From contig NZ_CP098323.1 of assembly GCF_023657595.1 (NCBI RefSeq), positions 4,302,001 to 4,366,000 on the forward strand: a DNA stretch of 64,000 bases, written 5' to 3'. Below, in pieces: positions 50,126 to 60,287 of the stretch. The notes under the pieces are model-generated. The model ran no database searches. It saw only the letters and a program-made list of their open reading frames with translations, and was not told the DNA's origin. Position 1 is the stretch's first letter. Every line of letters starts with the position of its first letter. The position numbers and the translations under genes are program-made. The stretch comes from Cytobacillus firmus. Its GTDB lineage: Bacteria > Bacillota > Bacilli > Bacillales > Cytobacillaceae.

Positions 50126-50401
50126 ATGAGTAACAAAGAGGCACTTGTGATCTGCCGCTGTGAAGAGGTTACCTATGGGCAGGTTTTCGCAACTGCAAAA
50201 GAACATCAGTGTACATCCAGGGAATTGAAGCTTAGAACAAGAGCTGGAATGGGATTTTGTGGAGGACGCACTTGCAGGGTCATGGTCGATCGGATTATTG
50301 AAAGTATCGTCCCTAATACAGGCGAAGGTGAAATTCCCTTAAAATATCAGCCTCCAATTCGCCCTGTAACTTTTGGAACGGCAGGTGATAATAATGGCTA
50401 G
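50126..50401 (+). CDS. BFD-like [2Fe-2S] subunit of amino acid dehydrogenase
   Basis: 91 residues from the ATG at 50126 behind GAGGAGG; the longer ORF start at 50096 would precede the expected transcription start. Cluster ligands: ICRCEEVTYG (two Cys) and GFCGGRTCRVM (two Cys), the BFD/[2Fe-2S] pattern. Small electron-transfer subunit as in Hcn/opine/D-hydroxyproline dehydrogenases. Overlaps the next gene by eight bases. Confidence 0.85.
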   Translation: MSNKEALVICRCEEVTYGQVFATAKEHQCTSRELKLRTRAGMGFCGGRTCRVMVDRIIESIVPNTGEGEIPLKYQPPIRPVTFGTAGDNNG

Positions 50402-50726
50402 AATTATAGATCATCCGGTTTTAGGCAAATTAGATGATAGAAAAAAGATTCCATTCACCTTTGATGGAACAGAATATGAAGCATATGAAACTGAAACAAT
50501 CGCTGCAGCTCTGCTGGCAAACGGTGTGAGAACACTGCGAGTTCATGAGGAGAGCGGAACACCAAGAGGGTTTTATTGCAATATCGGCCACTGTATGGAA
50601 TGCCGTGTATATGTTAATGGACAGGCCAATATAAGAGCCTGTTTAACGGCTGTGAAGGAAAATATGGCTGTTGAAAGAGGAAAACATCATCCTAATATAG
50701 TTAAAAGGATGGTGGAGAACCAATGA
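50394..50726 (+). CDS. [2Fe-2S] ferredoxin-like subunit (HcnA-like)
   Basis: 110 residues from the ATG at 50394 (AGGTG at six bases; seven further codons are open upstream). YCNIGHCMECRVYVNG with a later RACLT gives the plant-type ferredoxin pattern C-x4-C-x2-C...C. Electron-transfer subunit that should link the DAO flavoprotein to the pyridine-nucleotide-type FAD subunit. Its stop overlaps the next start (ATGA). Confidence 0.87.
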   Translation: MARIIDHPVLGKLDDRKKIPFTFDGTEYEAYETETIAAALLANGVRTLRVHEESGTPRGFYCNIGHCMECRVYVNGQANIRACLTAVKENMAVERGKHHPNIVKRMVENQ

Positions 50727-51961
50727 TAGATGTAATCGTAATTGGAGCTGGGCCAGCAGGTTTAGCTGGTGCCATAGCCTGTGCTGAGTATGGCTTAAAA
50801 GTAACCGTCATTGATGAATTTGTCAGGCCAGGCGGCAGATTAATCGGCCAATTGCACCAGGAACCGTCAGGAGAATGGTGGAATGGAATAAAAGAATCAA
50901 CTCGTCTGCACAACGAAGCACAGAAACTATCAGTAGATATCCGCTGCGGCGTTTCTGTATATAACCTTGAAAAAGATAAGGATTGCTGGAATGTTCATAC
51001 TCATACAGGAACACTGATAGCTCCTTATGTGCTGGTGGCAACTGGTGCTGCTGAGTTCCCAATTCCTGTGCCAGGCTGGACTCTTCCAGGTGTTATGTCC
51101 ATCGGAGCTGCACAGGTCATGACGAATGTTCATCGGGTCGAGGTTGGCAAAAAAGGCATCATCATTGGTGCAAACATTCTGGCATTTGCCATTTTAAACG
51201 AGCTCCAATTAGCCGGGATCAATGTAGAACATATTGTGCTGCCAGAAAAGAGTCCGCTTAGCCAAAATGCCGGAATACCAGAGGAAGTCTTGAAGTCACT
51301 CCTAAATGCAGCACATCTTGCCCCGTCACCAATCTTGCGTTTCGGCAGCCGCTTTATGAAAAATAGAGGATTCCGCAAATTAGGAATGAAATTTTACCCT
51401 AAAAGCGGCGTTAAGGTGAATGGAACACCATTGCAGCTTAGAAAAGCAGCACTTGAAATTATTGGAAAGGATCATGTGGAAGGCGTCCTCACTGCGGATA
51501 TTGATGCGAATGGAAACGTGATCAAAGGTACGGAAAAAATATACGAAGCAGATTTCGTTTGTATTGCAGGCGGCTTGTATCCGTTAGCAGAGCTTACAGC
51601 AGTTGCCGGCTGCCCATTCCAATACGTACCAGAACTTGGGGGACATGTTCCGCTTCATTCTGAAAAAATGGAAACTCCAATCGAAGGATTATTTGTTGCC
51701 GGGAATATCACTGGGATTGAAAGCGGAAAAATCGCCATGGCCCAGGGAACAACAGCAGGGATTTCGATTGCTAAATATGCTGGAAAAGGCAGCACTGACA
51801 TCACCAAGAAGCTTGAACAGGCACTGAGAAACGTTCATACAGTCCGTCAAAACGCTGCCATCCAATTCAACCCTGAAATTGCAAACGGCCGGAGGAAAAT
51901 CTATGAACTTTGGGACGATCTTTATGGGAAAGAACAGGATTCTTTACAGGAGATAGGATGA
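50723..51961 (+). CDS. FAD-dependent oxidoreductase subunit (HcnB-like)
   Basis: 412-residue flavoprotein with a two-dinucleotide-binding architecture: GAGPAGLAGAIACAEYG near the N-terminus, LVATGAAEFPIPVPGW, GANILAFAILNELQLAG in the middle and GLFVAGNITGIESGKIAMAQG near the end. It is the HcnB/opine oxidase alpha-like type that pairs with a small [2Fe-2S] protein and a DAO-type subunit. Together with the two small subunits and the DAO gene at 47048 this would make a membrane-linked D-hydroxyproline dehydrogenase. Confidence 0.87.
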   Translation: MIDVIVIGAGPAGLAGAIACAEYGLKVTVIDEFVRPGGRLIGQLHQEPSGEWWNGIKESTRLHNEAQKLSVDIRCGVSVYNLEKDKDCWNVHTHTGTLIAPYVLVATGAAEFPIPVPGWTLPGVMSIGAAQVMTNVHRVEVGKKGIIIGANILAFAILNELQLAGINVEHIVLPEKSPLSQNAGIPEEVLKSLLNAAHLAPSPILRFGSRFMKNRGFRKLGMKFYPKSGVKVNGTPLQLRKAALEIIGKDHVEGVLTADIDANGNVIKGTEKIYEADFVCIAGGLYPLAELTAVAGCPFQYVPELGGHVPLHSEKMETPIEGLFVAGNITGIESGKIAMAQGTTAGISIAKYAGKGSTDITKKLEQALRNVHTVRQNAAIQFNPEIANGRRKIYELWDDLYGKEQDSLQEIG

Positions 51962-51991
51962 AATGATAATCATCCCAAAGCAAATTTCCGC

Positions 51992-52022
51992 AAAAAACCG
52001 CCCTCCCTATTCGGAGGCCGGT
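51992..52022. terminator. Bidirectional terminator between the FAD gene and hisIE
   Basis: ACCGCCCTCC-ctattc-GGAGGCCGGT with one mismatch; T tract on the minus side and a T-rich flank on the plus side. It overlaps the last hisIE codons. Confidence 0.8.
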
Positions 52023-52648
52023 TCTTTCTTTTCATGCCGTTTATTAAGCACTTTCAAGACTTCGCTAAAAGGCAGTTCCTGCTCCCGCAGCAGCACCATC
52101 AAATGATAAATCAGGTCGGCCGCTTCCCATTTCAGTTCGTCCTTATCACGATTTTTCGCAGCGATGATGACTTCTGCGGATTCTTCGCCGACCTTCTTCA
52201 GGATTTTATCCACGCCTTTTTCAAAAAGATAGGTCGTGTAGGCTCCTTCTGGGCGTGTCTTTTCGCGTTCTTCAATGACTTTTTCAAGTGTATTAAGGAT
52301 TTCGTAGTCAGATAAACCGCCTGACTCTTCCCCGTATACTCTTTCCTCAAAGCAGCTGACTGTTCCCTTGTGGCAGGCAGGTCCCGCTGGTTCAGCCAAG
52401 ACCACAATGGCATCCTGGTCACAATCAAGCTTCATTTCTACAATTTTCTGCGTGTTTCCGCTTGTTGCCCCTTTGTGCCAGAGCTCATTGCGGGAACGGC
52501 TGAAAAACCAGGTCTCCCCTGTTTCCGCAGATTTTAAAAGGGATTCCCGATTCATATAAGCTAATGTTAATACCTCTTTTGTGTTCGCATCTTGCACAAC
52601 GGCAGGGATCAGTCCCTTTTCGTCAAACTTTACACCATCGATATTCAT
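52007..52648 (-). CDS. hisIE: Bifunctional phosphoribosyl-AMP cyclohydrolase / phosphoribosyl-ATP pyrophosphatase
   Basis: Histidine steps 2 and 3 in one fused protein of 213 residues. HisI domain (1-110): [31 protein letters not shown], and DCDQDAIVV, with Cys and Asp metal ligands. HisE domain (about 120-205): EVIEERE...[22 protein letters not shown] and [14 protein letters not shown]. Last gene of the his operon; starts inside the hisF end (ATGA overlap). Confidence 0.97.
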   Translation of the reverse strand: MNIDGVKFDEKGLIPAVVQDANTKEVLTLAYMNRESLLKSAETGETWFFSRSRNELWHKGATSGNTQKIVEMKLDCDQDAIVVLAEPAGPACHKGTVSCFEERVYGEESGGLSDYEILNTLEKVIEEREKTRPEGAYTTYLFEKGVDKILKKVGEESAEVIIAAKNRDKDELKWEAADLIYHLMVLLREQELPFSEVLKVLNKRHEKKEPASE

Positions 52649-53403
52649 CGGACTACCACCCCTTTTTCCTTAATAAAAGCTTTCACTTCTGCCACAGATG
52701 TTTCTTTATAGTGAAAAATAGATGCTGCCAAAGCGGCATCCGCTTTCCCATCAATAAATGCTTCTGCAAAGTGCTCGGCGTTTCCTGCCCCGCCAGAAGC
52801 AATAACCGGAATCGAAACGGCCTCGCTGACTGCTTTTGTCAGCTTAATATCGAATCCCTTTTTCTCTCCGTCCGAGTCCATGCTTGTCAGTAAAATTTCT
52901 CCGGCGCCGCGCTCTGCCGCTTCACGGGCCCAGGCGATAACCTCCAGATCAGTCGGTGTGCGTCCGCCATGTGTGTACACCCGCCAGGAACCGAGCTGTT
53001 CATCGTATTTAGCATCAATCGCCACAACGATGCACTGTGATCCGAAGAAATTTGCCCCTTCTGTAATTAAATCAGGGTTGTTTACGGCAGCTGTATTAAG
53101 AGAAACCTTATCAGCCCCCGCCCGCAAAATTCGCTTCATATCTTCAAGAGCGTTTATCCCTCCGCCGACTGTAAAGGGAATGGCCAGCTCCGACGCAACA
53201 GCCTTCACAACTTCAACCATTGTTTTCCGGCCTTCATGAGAAGCGGAGATATCAAGGAAAACCAGCTCGTCAGCTCCCTGCCCATCATAAAATCGGGCAA
53301 GCTCAACCGGATCACCGGCATCACGCAGCTGCACAAATTGCACCCCTTTTACCACACGGCCGTCCTTTACATCCAGACAGGGAACAATGCGTTTCGTCAG
53401 CAT
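52645..53403 (-). CDS. hisF: Imidazole glycerol phosphate synthase, cyclase subunit
   Basis: Works with HisH to make imidazole-glycerol phosphate and AICAR. TIM barrel of 252 residues: [17 protein letters not shown] (Asp11), [39 protein letters not shown] (Asp130) and [13 protein letters not shown]. Its start is next to the hisA stop. Confidence 0.98.
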   Translation of the reverse strand: MLTKRIVPCLDVKDGRVVKGVQFVQLRDAGDPVELARFYDGQGADELVFLDISASHEGRKTMVEVVKAVASELAIPFTVGGGINALEDMKRILRAGADKVSLNTAAVNNPDLITEGANFFGSQCIVVAIDAKYDEQLGSWRVYTHGGRTPTDLEVIAWAREAAERGAGEILLTSMDSDGEKKGFDIKLTKAVSEAVSIPVIASGGAGNAEHFAEAFIDGKADAALAASIFHYKETSVAEVKAFIKEKGVVVR

Positions 53404-54134
53404 TATGCCTTCACCTCTTTCAAAGCTTCCGCAACGGTAAACCGGCCTTCATATATTGCCTTTCCGACGATGGCCCCGGCAACACCTTCAGATGTGTATT
53501 CCTGAAGTTCCGCCAAATCAGCCAGCTGGCTGACCCCTCCGGATGCAATTACACTTTTGCCAGTTTCCCGCGCAAGCAGGCGAACAGCTTCAACGTTAGG
53601 ACCAGAAAGCATTCCATCTGTTGCGATATCTGTAAATATAAATGTTTCCGCACCGGCGTCGGCAAATCGCTTACCCAGGTCAACTGCCTTGACTTCAGAT
53701 GTCTCCAGCCAGCCGTGAGTGGCCACATAGCCATTTTTCGCATCAAGTCCTACCGCTATGGCTTTGCCATATTTGCGGATCATGTCAATAGCAAACTCAG
53801 GATTGGAGACGGCGATGCTTCCAATAATTACGCGTCTTACACCATTATCAAGGTAATGAAGGATGTCTTCTTCTGTACGGATTCCCCCGCCGATCTGGAC
53901 AGAGGCCCCAAGTTCGCGGGCAGCCTGGATGACATACTGATCATTAACCCGCTTCCCATCCTTTGCCCCGTCAAGATCGACCATATGAATCCAGTCTGCT
54001 CCTTCATCAGCAAACTTTTTGGCCATATCAAACGGAGAGTCTCCATACACCGTTTCCTTATCATAATCCCCCTGCAGGAGCCGGACGCACTTGCCGCCTC
54101 TCATATCGATTGCCGGATAGATGGTAAAACTCAT
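53403..54134 (-). CDS. hisA: ProFAR isomerase
   Basis: TIM-barrel isomerase of 243 residues in histidine synthesis. [19 protein letters not shown] (catalytic Asp8), [33 protein letters not shown] (catalytic Asp) and [13 protein letters not shown]. Overlaps hisH by four bases. Confidence 0.98.
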   Translation of the reverse strand: MSFTIYPAIDMRGGKCVRLLQGDYDKETVYGDSPFDMAKKFADEGADWIHMVDLDGAKDGKRVNDQYVIQAARELGASVQIGGGIRTEEDILHYLDNGVRRVIIGSIAVSNPEFAIDMIRKYGKAIAVGLDAKNGYVATHGWLETSEVKAVDLGKRFADAGAETFIFTDIATDGMLSGPNVEAVRLLARETGKSVIASGGVSQLADLAELQEYTSEGVAGAIVGKAIYEGRFTVAEALKEVKA

Positions 54135-54769
54135 TTCACAGACATCCTTTCTTCAACCAGCTCGGTAAAATTGCGTAAAAGCGCCATGCCGAGCGAACTG
54201 CTTTTTTCAGGGTGGAACTGCATGCCGAACACATTGCCTCTGCCGACCACTGCCGGCACTTCTACATCATACAAACTCCTGCTGATAACTACTTTTTTAT
54301 CATCTGTATCTACAAAATAAGAGTGGACGAAATAGACATAATCTTCATCAAGCCCTTTTAAAATCGGCGAACCCTGCAGGAATTCAAGACGGTTCCAGCC
54401 CATATGCGGAACTTTGTACGTTTCACCTTCTGCTGTTGAACCGGAAAACCGCCTCACATGGCCAGGCAGAAGCTCCAATCCTTCTGTCAGTCCATTTTCT
54501 TCACTGCTTTCAAATAAAAGCTGCATGCCAAGGCAAATGCCAAGGAGCGGCTTGCCTGTATCAGCAAACTCCTTAACCAGATCTGCCAGGCCAGTAGAAT
54601 TTAAGATACTCATTGCATCCTTGAAGGAGCCGACACCCGGCAAAATCAGGGCATCCGCTCTCAGAAGCTCGTCTTTATTTTCAGAAAGGAAATAAGCAAC
54701 CTCCAGCCGTTCAAGCGCTTTGCTGACACTGAACAAATTCCCCATCCCGTAATCGATGATGCCGATCAT
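54131..54769 (-). CDS. hisH: Imidazole glycerol phosphate synthase, glutaminase subunit
   Basis: Class I glutamine amidotransferase of 212 residues that supplies ammonia to HisF. Triad: [15 protein letters not shown] (Cys nucleophile), and the C-terminal MQFHPEKS (His, Glu). Begins with [16 protein letters not shown]. The start lies next to the hisB stop. Confidence 0.98.
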   Translation of the reverse strand: MIGIIDYGMGNLFSVSKALERLEVAYFLSENKDELLRADALILPGVGSFKDAMSILNSTGLADLVKEFADTGKPLLGICLGMQLLFESSEENGLTEGLELLPGHVRRFSGSTAEGETYKVPHMGWNRLEFLQGSPILKGLDEDYVYFVHSYFVDTDDKKVVISRSLYDVEVPAVVGRGNVFGMQFHPEKSSSLGMALLRNFTELVEERMSVK

Positions 54770-55357
54770 TTACAACAGCCCTTTCGTTGAGGGAACTCCC
54801 TTAATCCGCGGATCGATCGTCGTTGCTTCATCCAGCGCACGAGCTAGCGCCTTGAAAATCGCCTCAATGATGTGGTGTGTATTCTGTCCATAGTGAACGA
54901 TGACATGCAGGTTCATTCTCGCTTCAAGCGCGAGTTTCCAGAGAAATTCATGCACTAGCTCTGTATCAAATGTCCCCACCTTTTGGCTTGGGAACTCGGC
55001 ACGCATCTCAAGGTGAGGGCGGTTACTGAGGTCAACTACCACTTGAGCCAGTGCTTCGTCCATTGGAACAAAAGCATTCCCATAGCGCTTGATGCCTTTT
55101 TTATCTCCTAAAGCATCCTTCAGCACCTGGCCTAAGCAGATGCCAATGTCCTCTGTTGTGTGGTGATCATCCACATCGGTGTCGCCATTTGCAACGATAT
55201 TCAAGTCAAATTGTCCGTGCTTGGCAAACAGGTCCAGCATATGTGTCATAAAAGGCACGCCTGTTTCCAGATCGCTTTTGCCTTCTCCGTCTATATTTAA
55301 GGATAGAGTGATATTCGTTTCATTGGTTCTACGTGAAATTTCAGCAGTTCTGGCCAT
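54770..55357 (-). CDS. hisB: Imidazoleglycerol-phosphate dehydratase
   Basis: Mn-dependent dehydratase of 195 residues, monofunctional (no phosphatase domain, as in most Firmicutes). [17 protein letters not shown] and [19 protein letters not shown] carry the two HxxxE/HHxxE metal sites. Starts 15 bases after hisD. Confidence 0.98.
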   Translation of the reverse strand: MARTAEISRRTNETNITLSLNIDGEGKSDLETGVPFMTHMLDLFAKHGQFDLNIVANGDTDVDDHHTTEDIGICLGQVLKDALGDKKGIKRYGNAFVPMDEALAQVVVDLSNRPHLEMRAEFPSQKVGTFDTELVHEFLWKLALEARMNLHVIVHYGQNTHHIIEAIFKALARALDEATTIDPRIKGVPSTKGLL

Positions 55358-55372
55358 GATTATTCCTCCAGC

Positions 55373-56644
55373 TTATTTTCTTAGTCTTGTTTCAATGGAT
55401 CTGGCATGGGCTTCAAGGCCTTCCAGACGCGCAAAGGCCGCAATTTTCTCGGCGTTATCTTTTAATGCTTTTTCGCTGTATAAAAGAATGCTTGATTTCT
55501 TTTGAAAATCCTCCACATTAAGCGGGCTTGAAAAACGGGCTGTCCCGTTTGTCGGCAGGACGTGGTTTGGACCGGCAAAATAATCGCCAACCGGTTCAGG
55601 GCTGAATCTTCCGAGGAAGATCGCTCCTGCGTGACGAATCCGTCCAAGAAGCTCCATCGGATTTTCTGTTAAAATCTCCAGATGTTCAGGAGCCAGGCTG
55701 TTCACTGTTTCAACAGCTTCATCCATGCTTTCCGTCACATAAATAGCTCCGTAATTCCTGATGGACCCAGCGGCAATTTCCTGGCGGGGCAGCTCGGCAA
55801 GCTGGCGTTCCACTTCTGCTGACACCGCTTCTGCCAAAGCAGAAGATGGTGTCACGAGCACAGCGCACGCCATAGGATCATGCTCAGCCTGTGATAGCAG
55901 ATCGGCCGCCGCCTCATCTGGCTGTGCCGTTTCATCTGCAAGAATCGCAATTTCACTCGGACCTGCGATCATATCTATATCAACATCCCCAAAAACTTCG
56001 CGTTTTGCGAGGGCAACGTAGATGTTCCCCGGACCTGTGATCTTGTCGACAGGCCGGATCGATTCGGTTCCATATGCCAATGCAGCAATCGCCTGGGCTC
56101 CGCCGACTTTATAGATTTCTTCCGCACCGGCGATGTGTGCTGCTGCCAGAACAGCCGGAGGCAGCTTTCCAGTCTTTTTATCAGGAGGAGAAGTAATCAC
56201 GATTCTCTTGACCCCCGCAACCTTTGCCGGAATCACATTCATGAGTACGGATGACGGGTATGCCGCCGTTCCGCCCGGGACATACAGGCCAACTGAATCA
56301 AGCGGTGTAATCTTTTGGCCAAGGACTGTGCCGTTCTCTTCTGTTGTCATCCAGGAAGGACGAAGCTGTTTTTCATGAAAAGACCGGATATTTTCGGCAG
56401 CTTCTTTAATGATCTCAAGGATTTTCCCATCCACTTGACTCAACGCTTCTCCTATTTCAGCCTGTGGTACCTTTAATTCATCCAGAGAGATGCCATCAAA
56501 TTTTTCTGTGTACTCTTTTAAAGCTTGATCGCCGTTTTGGCGGACTGTTTCAATTATATTTTTTACAATCGCCCGCTGTTCTTCTGTTCCGTTATCAACA
56601 GACCGTTTAATTGAAATCTGGTCATCAATTTTTAAAATTTTCAT
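55373..56644 (-). CDS. hisD: Histidinol dehydrogenase
   Basis: Zn- and NAD-dependent enzyme for the last two steps to histidine, 423 residues. [66 protein letters not shown] and [15 protein letters not shown] (zinc ligands Gln, His) are all present, with [10 protein letters not shown] and [18 protein letters not shown] near the end. Starts 17 bases after hisG. Confidence 0.98.
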   Translation of the reverse strand: MKILKIDDQISIKRSVDNGTEEQRAIVKNIIETVRQNGDQALKEYTEKFDGISLDELKVPQAEIGEALSQVDGKILEIIKEAAENIRSFHEKQLRPSWMTTEENGTVLGQKITPLDSVGLYVPGGTAAYPSSVLMNVIPAKVAGVKRIVITSPPDKKTGKLPPAVLAAAHIAGAEEIYKVGGAQAIAALAYGTESIRPVDKITGPGNIYVALAKREVFGDVDIDMIAGPSEIAILADETAQPDEAAADLLSQAEHDPMACAVLVTPSSALAEAVSAEVERQLAELPRQEIAAGSIRNYGAIYVTESMDEAVETVNSLAPEHLEILTENPMELLGRIRHAGAIFLGRFSPEPVGDYFAGPNHVLPTNGTARFSSPLNVEDFQKKSSILLYSEKALKDNAEKIAAFARLEGLEAHARSIETRLRK

Positions 56645-56661
56645 AGGGGTTCTACATCCTT

Positions 56662-57306
56662 TTAAGAGCTTATTTCTTCTCCTGAAATAACTTCTGTCAG
56701 CCGGCCAACCAGCTCGCTGATTCGTTCATCCTTAATGCGGTAGCTGACTGGATTGACGATCAATCTTGAGGTGATTCCGACAATGGTTTCGTATTCAACG
56801 AGCCCGTTTTCTTTCAGTGTCCGGCCGGTTGATACAATATCCACGATCCGGTCCGCCAGCCCGATCATCGGGGCCAGTTCTATGGAGCCGTTCAATTTAA
56901 TGATCTCCACCTGCTCCCCCTGTTCACGGAAATACGCTGCCGCAATCTGCGGATACTTTGTAGCAATTTTAGGAGCCACATCATTCAGCCTGGTGTTTGG
57001 CAGTCCCGCAACAGCGAGATAACAGGCACTGATTTTCAAATCAAGAAGCTCGTAGACATCCCGCTCTTCTTCAAGCATTACGTCCTTTCCGGCAATCCCA
57101 AGGTCTGCTACACCATGCTCCACATACGTTGGCACATCCATCGGCTTTGCCAGGATAAAGCGGAAATTCTCTTCCGGCACATCGATTATCAATTTACGTG
57201 AATCATCAAATTCCGGCGGCAATTGAAAGCCTGCACGGCGGAGCAATTCAGCTGCTTCTTCAAAAATGCGGCCCTTTGGCATCGCAATCGTTAAAACATC
57301 ACTCAT
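56662..57306 (-). CDS. hisG: ATP phosphoribosyltransferase, short form
   Basis: First enzyme of histidine synthesis. 214 residues, short HisG that needs HisZ as regulatory partner; hisZ is immediately upstream and overlaps (ATGA). [34 protein letters not shown] and [14 protein letters not shown] (PRPP loop) are diagnostic. Confidence 0.97.
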   Translation of the reverse strand: MSDVLTIAMPKGRIFEEAAELLRRAGFQLPPEFDDSRKLIIDVPEENFRFILAKPMDVPTYVEHGVADLGIAGKDVMLEEERDVYELLDLKISACYLAVAGLPNTRLNDVAPKIATKYPQIAAAYFREQGEQVEIIKLNGSIELAPMIGLADRIVDIVSTGRTLKENGLVEYETIVGITSRLIVNPVSYRIKDERISELVGRLTEVISGEEISS

Positions 57307-58487
57307 TTTATGCTCTCCTTTCCAGCTTTTCCGACTAAAAAGGTAATGTCCTCGTACTGGCTGGTGCAGGCATCTATGTCCTTAACACCGCTAATATCCT
57401 GCAGGACCACTTTCTTTCCGGCAGAACGTTCTTCCTTCGCAAAATCGAATGCCTCTTTGCGGCGTTCCGGACTGTATAAAATGCAGTAAACAGGTTCAGC
57501 CTCATTGCTGTCTTCCAGCGCTTCAAGCAGACGGTCCAATCTAATGGCAAAGCCGGTTGCTCCCGTATCTTTTCCGAACTTTTGAAGCAGCAGATCGTAG
57601 CGGCCGCCATTTCCGATCGGGAAACCAACATTACCTGCATATACTTCAAAAAGAATGCCCGTATAGTAGCTCATATGGCTGACAAGCGTTAAATCAAATT
57701 TAACTGTGCCTTCCTGGCCGTAGTCCCGCATAATGCTCCAAAGCTGTTCAAGCTCAGCTAATGCCTTTTTTCCTGTGCCGTTTTCCAGAAGGCCATAGGC
57801 AATCTCAATGACTTCTTCACCGCCCCTTAATTTAAGGAAATCAAGAAGCCTTTGTTTATCAATGGACGAAAGTGCCAGATTCTTTACATGTTCCCTGTAT
57901 CCTACATAATTTTTCTCATATAAAAATCTTGTCAGGTTCTCCACTCGTTCTTCCGTTCCTAAAATCTGCTGGAAGAAGTCACGGACAAAGCCGATGTGGC
58001 CTGCTGAAAGCTGAAAGTTCCGAAGCCCTGCTTCTTTTAGAGCAGAGATCATGAGCGCCATTCCTTCGCCATCCGCACTGATCGTATGATCCCCAATGCA
58101 TTCAACACCGATTTGCTCAAACTCAGCCGGCCTGCCTCCCTCCCGCTGCTGTGCGCGGTATACATTGGCGGAATACGCAAGTCTGATCGGCAGCTCGTCT
58201 TTTAAGAGACGGGATGCTGCAACCCTTGCAATCGGCGCTGTCATATCCGGCCGGAGCACCAGGGTATGGCCCTGCTGATCAAGCAGCTTGAACAGCTGCT
58301 GATCCAATATCGCTGAAGCCGCCCCTACTGTTTCGTAGTATTCGAGTGCAGGCGTTTCGATAAACTGATAGCCCCAGCGTTTCATTTCCTCCTGGATGGA
58401 TGTACGGACTGCAGCTTTTCTTTCGTATAGATCAGGTAATGTATCTCTCATGCCTAACGGCTTTTCAAACATAAATAATCGGCTCAA
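57303..58487 (-). CDS. hisZ: ATP phosphoribosyltransferase regulatory subunit
   Basis: Histidyl-tRNA synthetase paralogue that partners the short HisG and carries histidine feedback. A TTG start at 58487 (GAGGTG six bases upstream) gives 394 residues ([19 protein letters not shown]...); an in-frame GTG at 58496 and ATG at 58472 are alternatives. Class II synthetase-like motifs: [30 protein letters not shown] and [12 protein letters not shown]. The anticodon-binding domain is not the tRNA synthetase type. First gene of the his operon. Confidence 0.95.
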   Translation of the reverse strand: MSRLFMFEKPLGMRDTLPDLYERKAAVRTSIQEEMKRWGYQFIETPALEYYETVGAASAILDQQLFKLLDQQGHTLVLRPDMTAPIARVAASRLLKDELPIRLAYSANVYRAQQREGGRPAEFEQIGVECIGDHTISADGEGMALMISALKEAGLRNFQLSAGHIGFVRDFFQQILGTEERVENLTRFLYEKNYVGYREHVKNLALSSIDKQRLLDFLKLRGGEEVIEIAYGLLENGTGKKALAELEQLWSIMRDYGQEGTVKFDLTLVSHMSYYTGILFEVYAGNVGFPIGNGGRYDLLLQKFGKDTGATGFAIRLDRLLEALEDSNEAEPVYCILYSPERRKEAFDFAKEERSAGKKVVLQDISGVKDIDACTSQYEDITFLVGKAGKESIK

Positions 58488-58561
58488 ACCATTCACCTCT
58501 ATGACTTAAAAATTCCGAATCCTTTAGTTCGCTAATATGGTAGTAGATTGAAGTTATATGT

Positions 58562-58590
58562 AGTTTAACGCGCATTCACCACGCCGTCAA
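58562..58590 (-). promoter_or_regulatory. Possible his operon promoter
   Basis: Minus strand TTGACG (58590-58585), 17-base spacer, TAAACT (58567-58562), about 75 bases before the hisZ start. No T-box specifier or antiterminator is visible. Confidence 0.5.
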
Positions 58591-58607
58591 CCAATAGAGA
58601 CTGAAAA

Positions 58608-58995
58608 ATAAAGTGAAACTTCAATCAGTGGGGGTTTTTCTTATCCCCCACTGATTGTTAGTCGCGTTCTAGTGTCGCTAAGATCTCCGCTAGCGCTTCG
58701 ATCAATCGACACTACGAACCCGATTGGTTCAACTAAGCCTCTGCCTGCGCGTCGGCAAGTTTCACTGTATCTCACCAATCGGGCCTTTACATTATAAAGC
58801 GAGGCGACTTGCCTTGGGGTGACAAGCATAAGACGAGCAGATGGTGGGGAGTGCTTTTCTTCCCATCAGCTGATTGGCTTATGACCTCGAGCCCCTAGGA
58901 GCCGCAGCTAGATTGGGCAGTTTGACACCCACTTATCCTCCTTTGATTCCTCTGAGTCTTGAAGTAGGGGTCTAACTGCCCGTTAGACTGCGATA
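58608..58995. repeat. Dispersed repeat element, long copy (B)
   Basis: 388 bp between yvoF and hisZ. Left end ATAAAGTGAAACTTCAATCA with a 14-bp G5/C5 hairpin and GATTGTTAGTC; right end CCGTTAGACTGCGATAA; both shared with copy A (9292-9410). Internal inverted pairs include AGTGTCG/CGACACT, CCGATTGGT/ACCAATCGG, GGCAAGT/ACTTGCC and GGGCAGTT/AACTGCCC. No ORF has family features. This accounts for most of the 604-base gap. Confidence 0.7.
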
Positions 58996-59000
58996 AAAAA

Positions 59001-59022
59001 GACTCCTTTTTTTAAAAAGGAG
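59001..59022. terminator. Hairpin beside the repeat element
   Basis: CTCCTTTTT followed by AAAAAGGAG; may be a terminator or part of the element flank. Confidence 0.4.
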
Positions 59023-59075
59023 CTTACTTATATAGTTTGTTCTTTTTTCTATAGGTTATTTGAAGTTATTGATTA

Positions 59076-59110
59076 TAAAAACTCCGCCAGCCTAAGCAAG
59101 CGGAGTTTTA
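59076..59110 (-). terminator. Terminator of the hprK-lgt-yvoD-ppaX-yvoF operon
   Basis: Minus strand AAACTCCGC...GCGGAGTTTTT; the left arm is formed by the last yvoF codons. Confidence 0.85.
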
Positions 59111-59643
59111 TTATTATCTGCACCATATATCGGATCGTCCGCCCAGCGAGCGGCAAGCTCTTCCTTTGTATAGATGACACGCATAGGGTTGCCGCCGACA
59201 AAGGCTCCGGCCGGGACATCTTTATGGACAAGCGTTCCGGCTGAAACAATGGCTCCATCACCAATTGTGACACCCGGCAGTATAGTTGAGTTAGCGCCAA
59301 TCATGACTTCACTGCCAATATCAACCTGGCCAAGGCGGTATTCCTTAATCAGATATTCATGAGCGAGGATTGTCGTGTTGTAGCCAATGACCGTGTTGCG
59401 GCCGACACTTATTTTTTCCGGGAACATGACATCCAGCATCACCATTAGTGCAAATGATGTCTGGTCCCCCACCTTCATTCTCAGAAAATTACGGTAGAGC
59501 CAATTTTTCATTCCCAGAAATGGCGTATAGCGCGCAAGCTGAATCACAATAAAGTTTTTGACAACCTTCAGGAACGGAACCGTTTTATACACATGCCAGA
59601 GAGAATTGCCTCCCTCTACCGGAAAACGCTCCGTTTTTCTCAT
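59092..59643 (-). CDS. yvoF: Left-handed beta-helix acyltransferase, YvoF-like
   Basis: Hexapeptide-repeat acetyltransferase-type protein of 183 residues, substrate unknown. Hexapeptide repeats run from about residue 70 to 165 ([54 protein letters not shown]), followed by the GGNPMRVIY ending of the family. The start overlaps the ppaX stop (ATGA). The position after ppaX equals that of YvoF in B. subtilis. Confidence 0.9.
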   Translation of the reverse strand: MRKTERFPVEGGNSLWHVYKTVPFLKVVKNFIVIQLARYTPFLGMKNWLYRNFLRMKVGDQTSFALMVMLDVMFPEKISVGRNTVIGYNTTILAHEYLIKEYRLGQVDIGSEVMIGANSTILPGVTIGDGAIVSAGTLVHKDVPAGAFVGGNPMRVIYTKEELAARWADDPIYGADNNKTPLA

Positions 59644-60287
59644 TGATTTTCTGCCTCAAGGATATCGAGCAGGTCAGCCATATTGTCCAGCATATAATCC
59701 GGTTCAAAGCGCGCGAGGAATTCGCGGCCTTTCGCTGTCCAGGCAACACCAGCCGTTTTCGTGCCGGCGTTTTTTCCGCCATCGATATCGTGTGAATTAT
59801 CGCCGACCATAATGGCTTCCTCCGGCTTCGCATCCAGCAGGCTCAACGCCTTCAAGATTGGCTCCGGATCCGGCTTTGGCTTATCCACATGATCAAGCGT
59901 GACAACCACATCGAAAAACTGATCAAGATTAGTCAGCTTTAAGCCCTTTTCAACTACATTGGAAACTTTCGTCGTAACAATGCCCAGTTTATATCCTGAT
60001 TCTTTTAAAGTCCGAACCGTTTCAAACACGCCGGCAAATTCCTTCACCAGGACGTCGTGGTTCTTAATATTGTACTCCCGGTAAACCGAGATCATCTCCT
60101 CCACTTTTTCCGGGTTGATGGACTCAAATGTTTCATGCAGGGTTGGCCCCATGAACGGAAGAACATCTTCCCGCTGATAGCGGTCAGGATAATATTTTCC
60201 GAGCGTATGCAAAAACGAGGAAATAATCAATTCATTTGTGTCAATTAATGTTCCATCTAAATCAAATAATAGTGTGTTAATGCTCAT
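59640..60287 (-). CDS. ppaX: Pyrophosphatase PpaX (HAD family)
   Basis: Hydrolyses pyrophosphate, including that made by HprK when it dephosphorylates HPr-Ser-P. 215 residues from the ATG at 60287 behind AAAGGAAG; 11 further codons are open upstream. HAD motifs: [15 protein letters not shown] (nucleophile Asp), IVTTKVSN (motif II), KPKPDPEPI (Lys) and [12 protein letters not shown]. The start overlaps the yvoD end by 11 bases. Same operon as hprK, which fits its role. Confidence 0.96.
   Translation of the reverse strand: MSINTLLFDLDGTLIDTNELIISSFLHTLGKYYPDRYQREDVLPFMGPTLHETFESINPEKVEEMISVYREYNIKNHDVLVKEFAGVFETVRTLKESGYKLGIVTTKVSNVVEKGLKLTNLDQFFDVVVTLDHVDKPKPDPEPILKALSLLDAKPEEAIMVGDNSHDIDGGKNAGTKTAGVAWTAKGREFLARFEPDYMLDNMADLLDILEAENQ

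Noticed and set aside
42613-50726. Locus considered as a proline reductase (prd) operon because of the racemases and sigma-54 regulator
   Set aside because: No selenoprotein or prdA/prdB-type gene is present; an aerobic dehydrogenase, DapA-type lyase and ALDH are there instead.
53220-54320. Long plus-strand ORF (366 codons) antisense to hisA
   Set aside because: Lies entirely antisense to hisF/hisA/hisH, which are certain; no family features and no ribosome site.
58488-58607. His operon leader considered as T-box or attenuator
   Set aside because: No T-box sequence, no His-codon leader peptide and no terminator/antiterminator pair before hisZ.
58641-58829. Short ORF inside the dispersed element
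   Set aside because: No ribosome site, no family features, and it runs through paired stems of the element.
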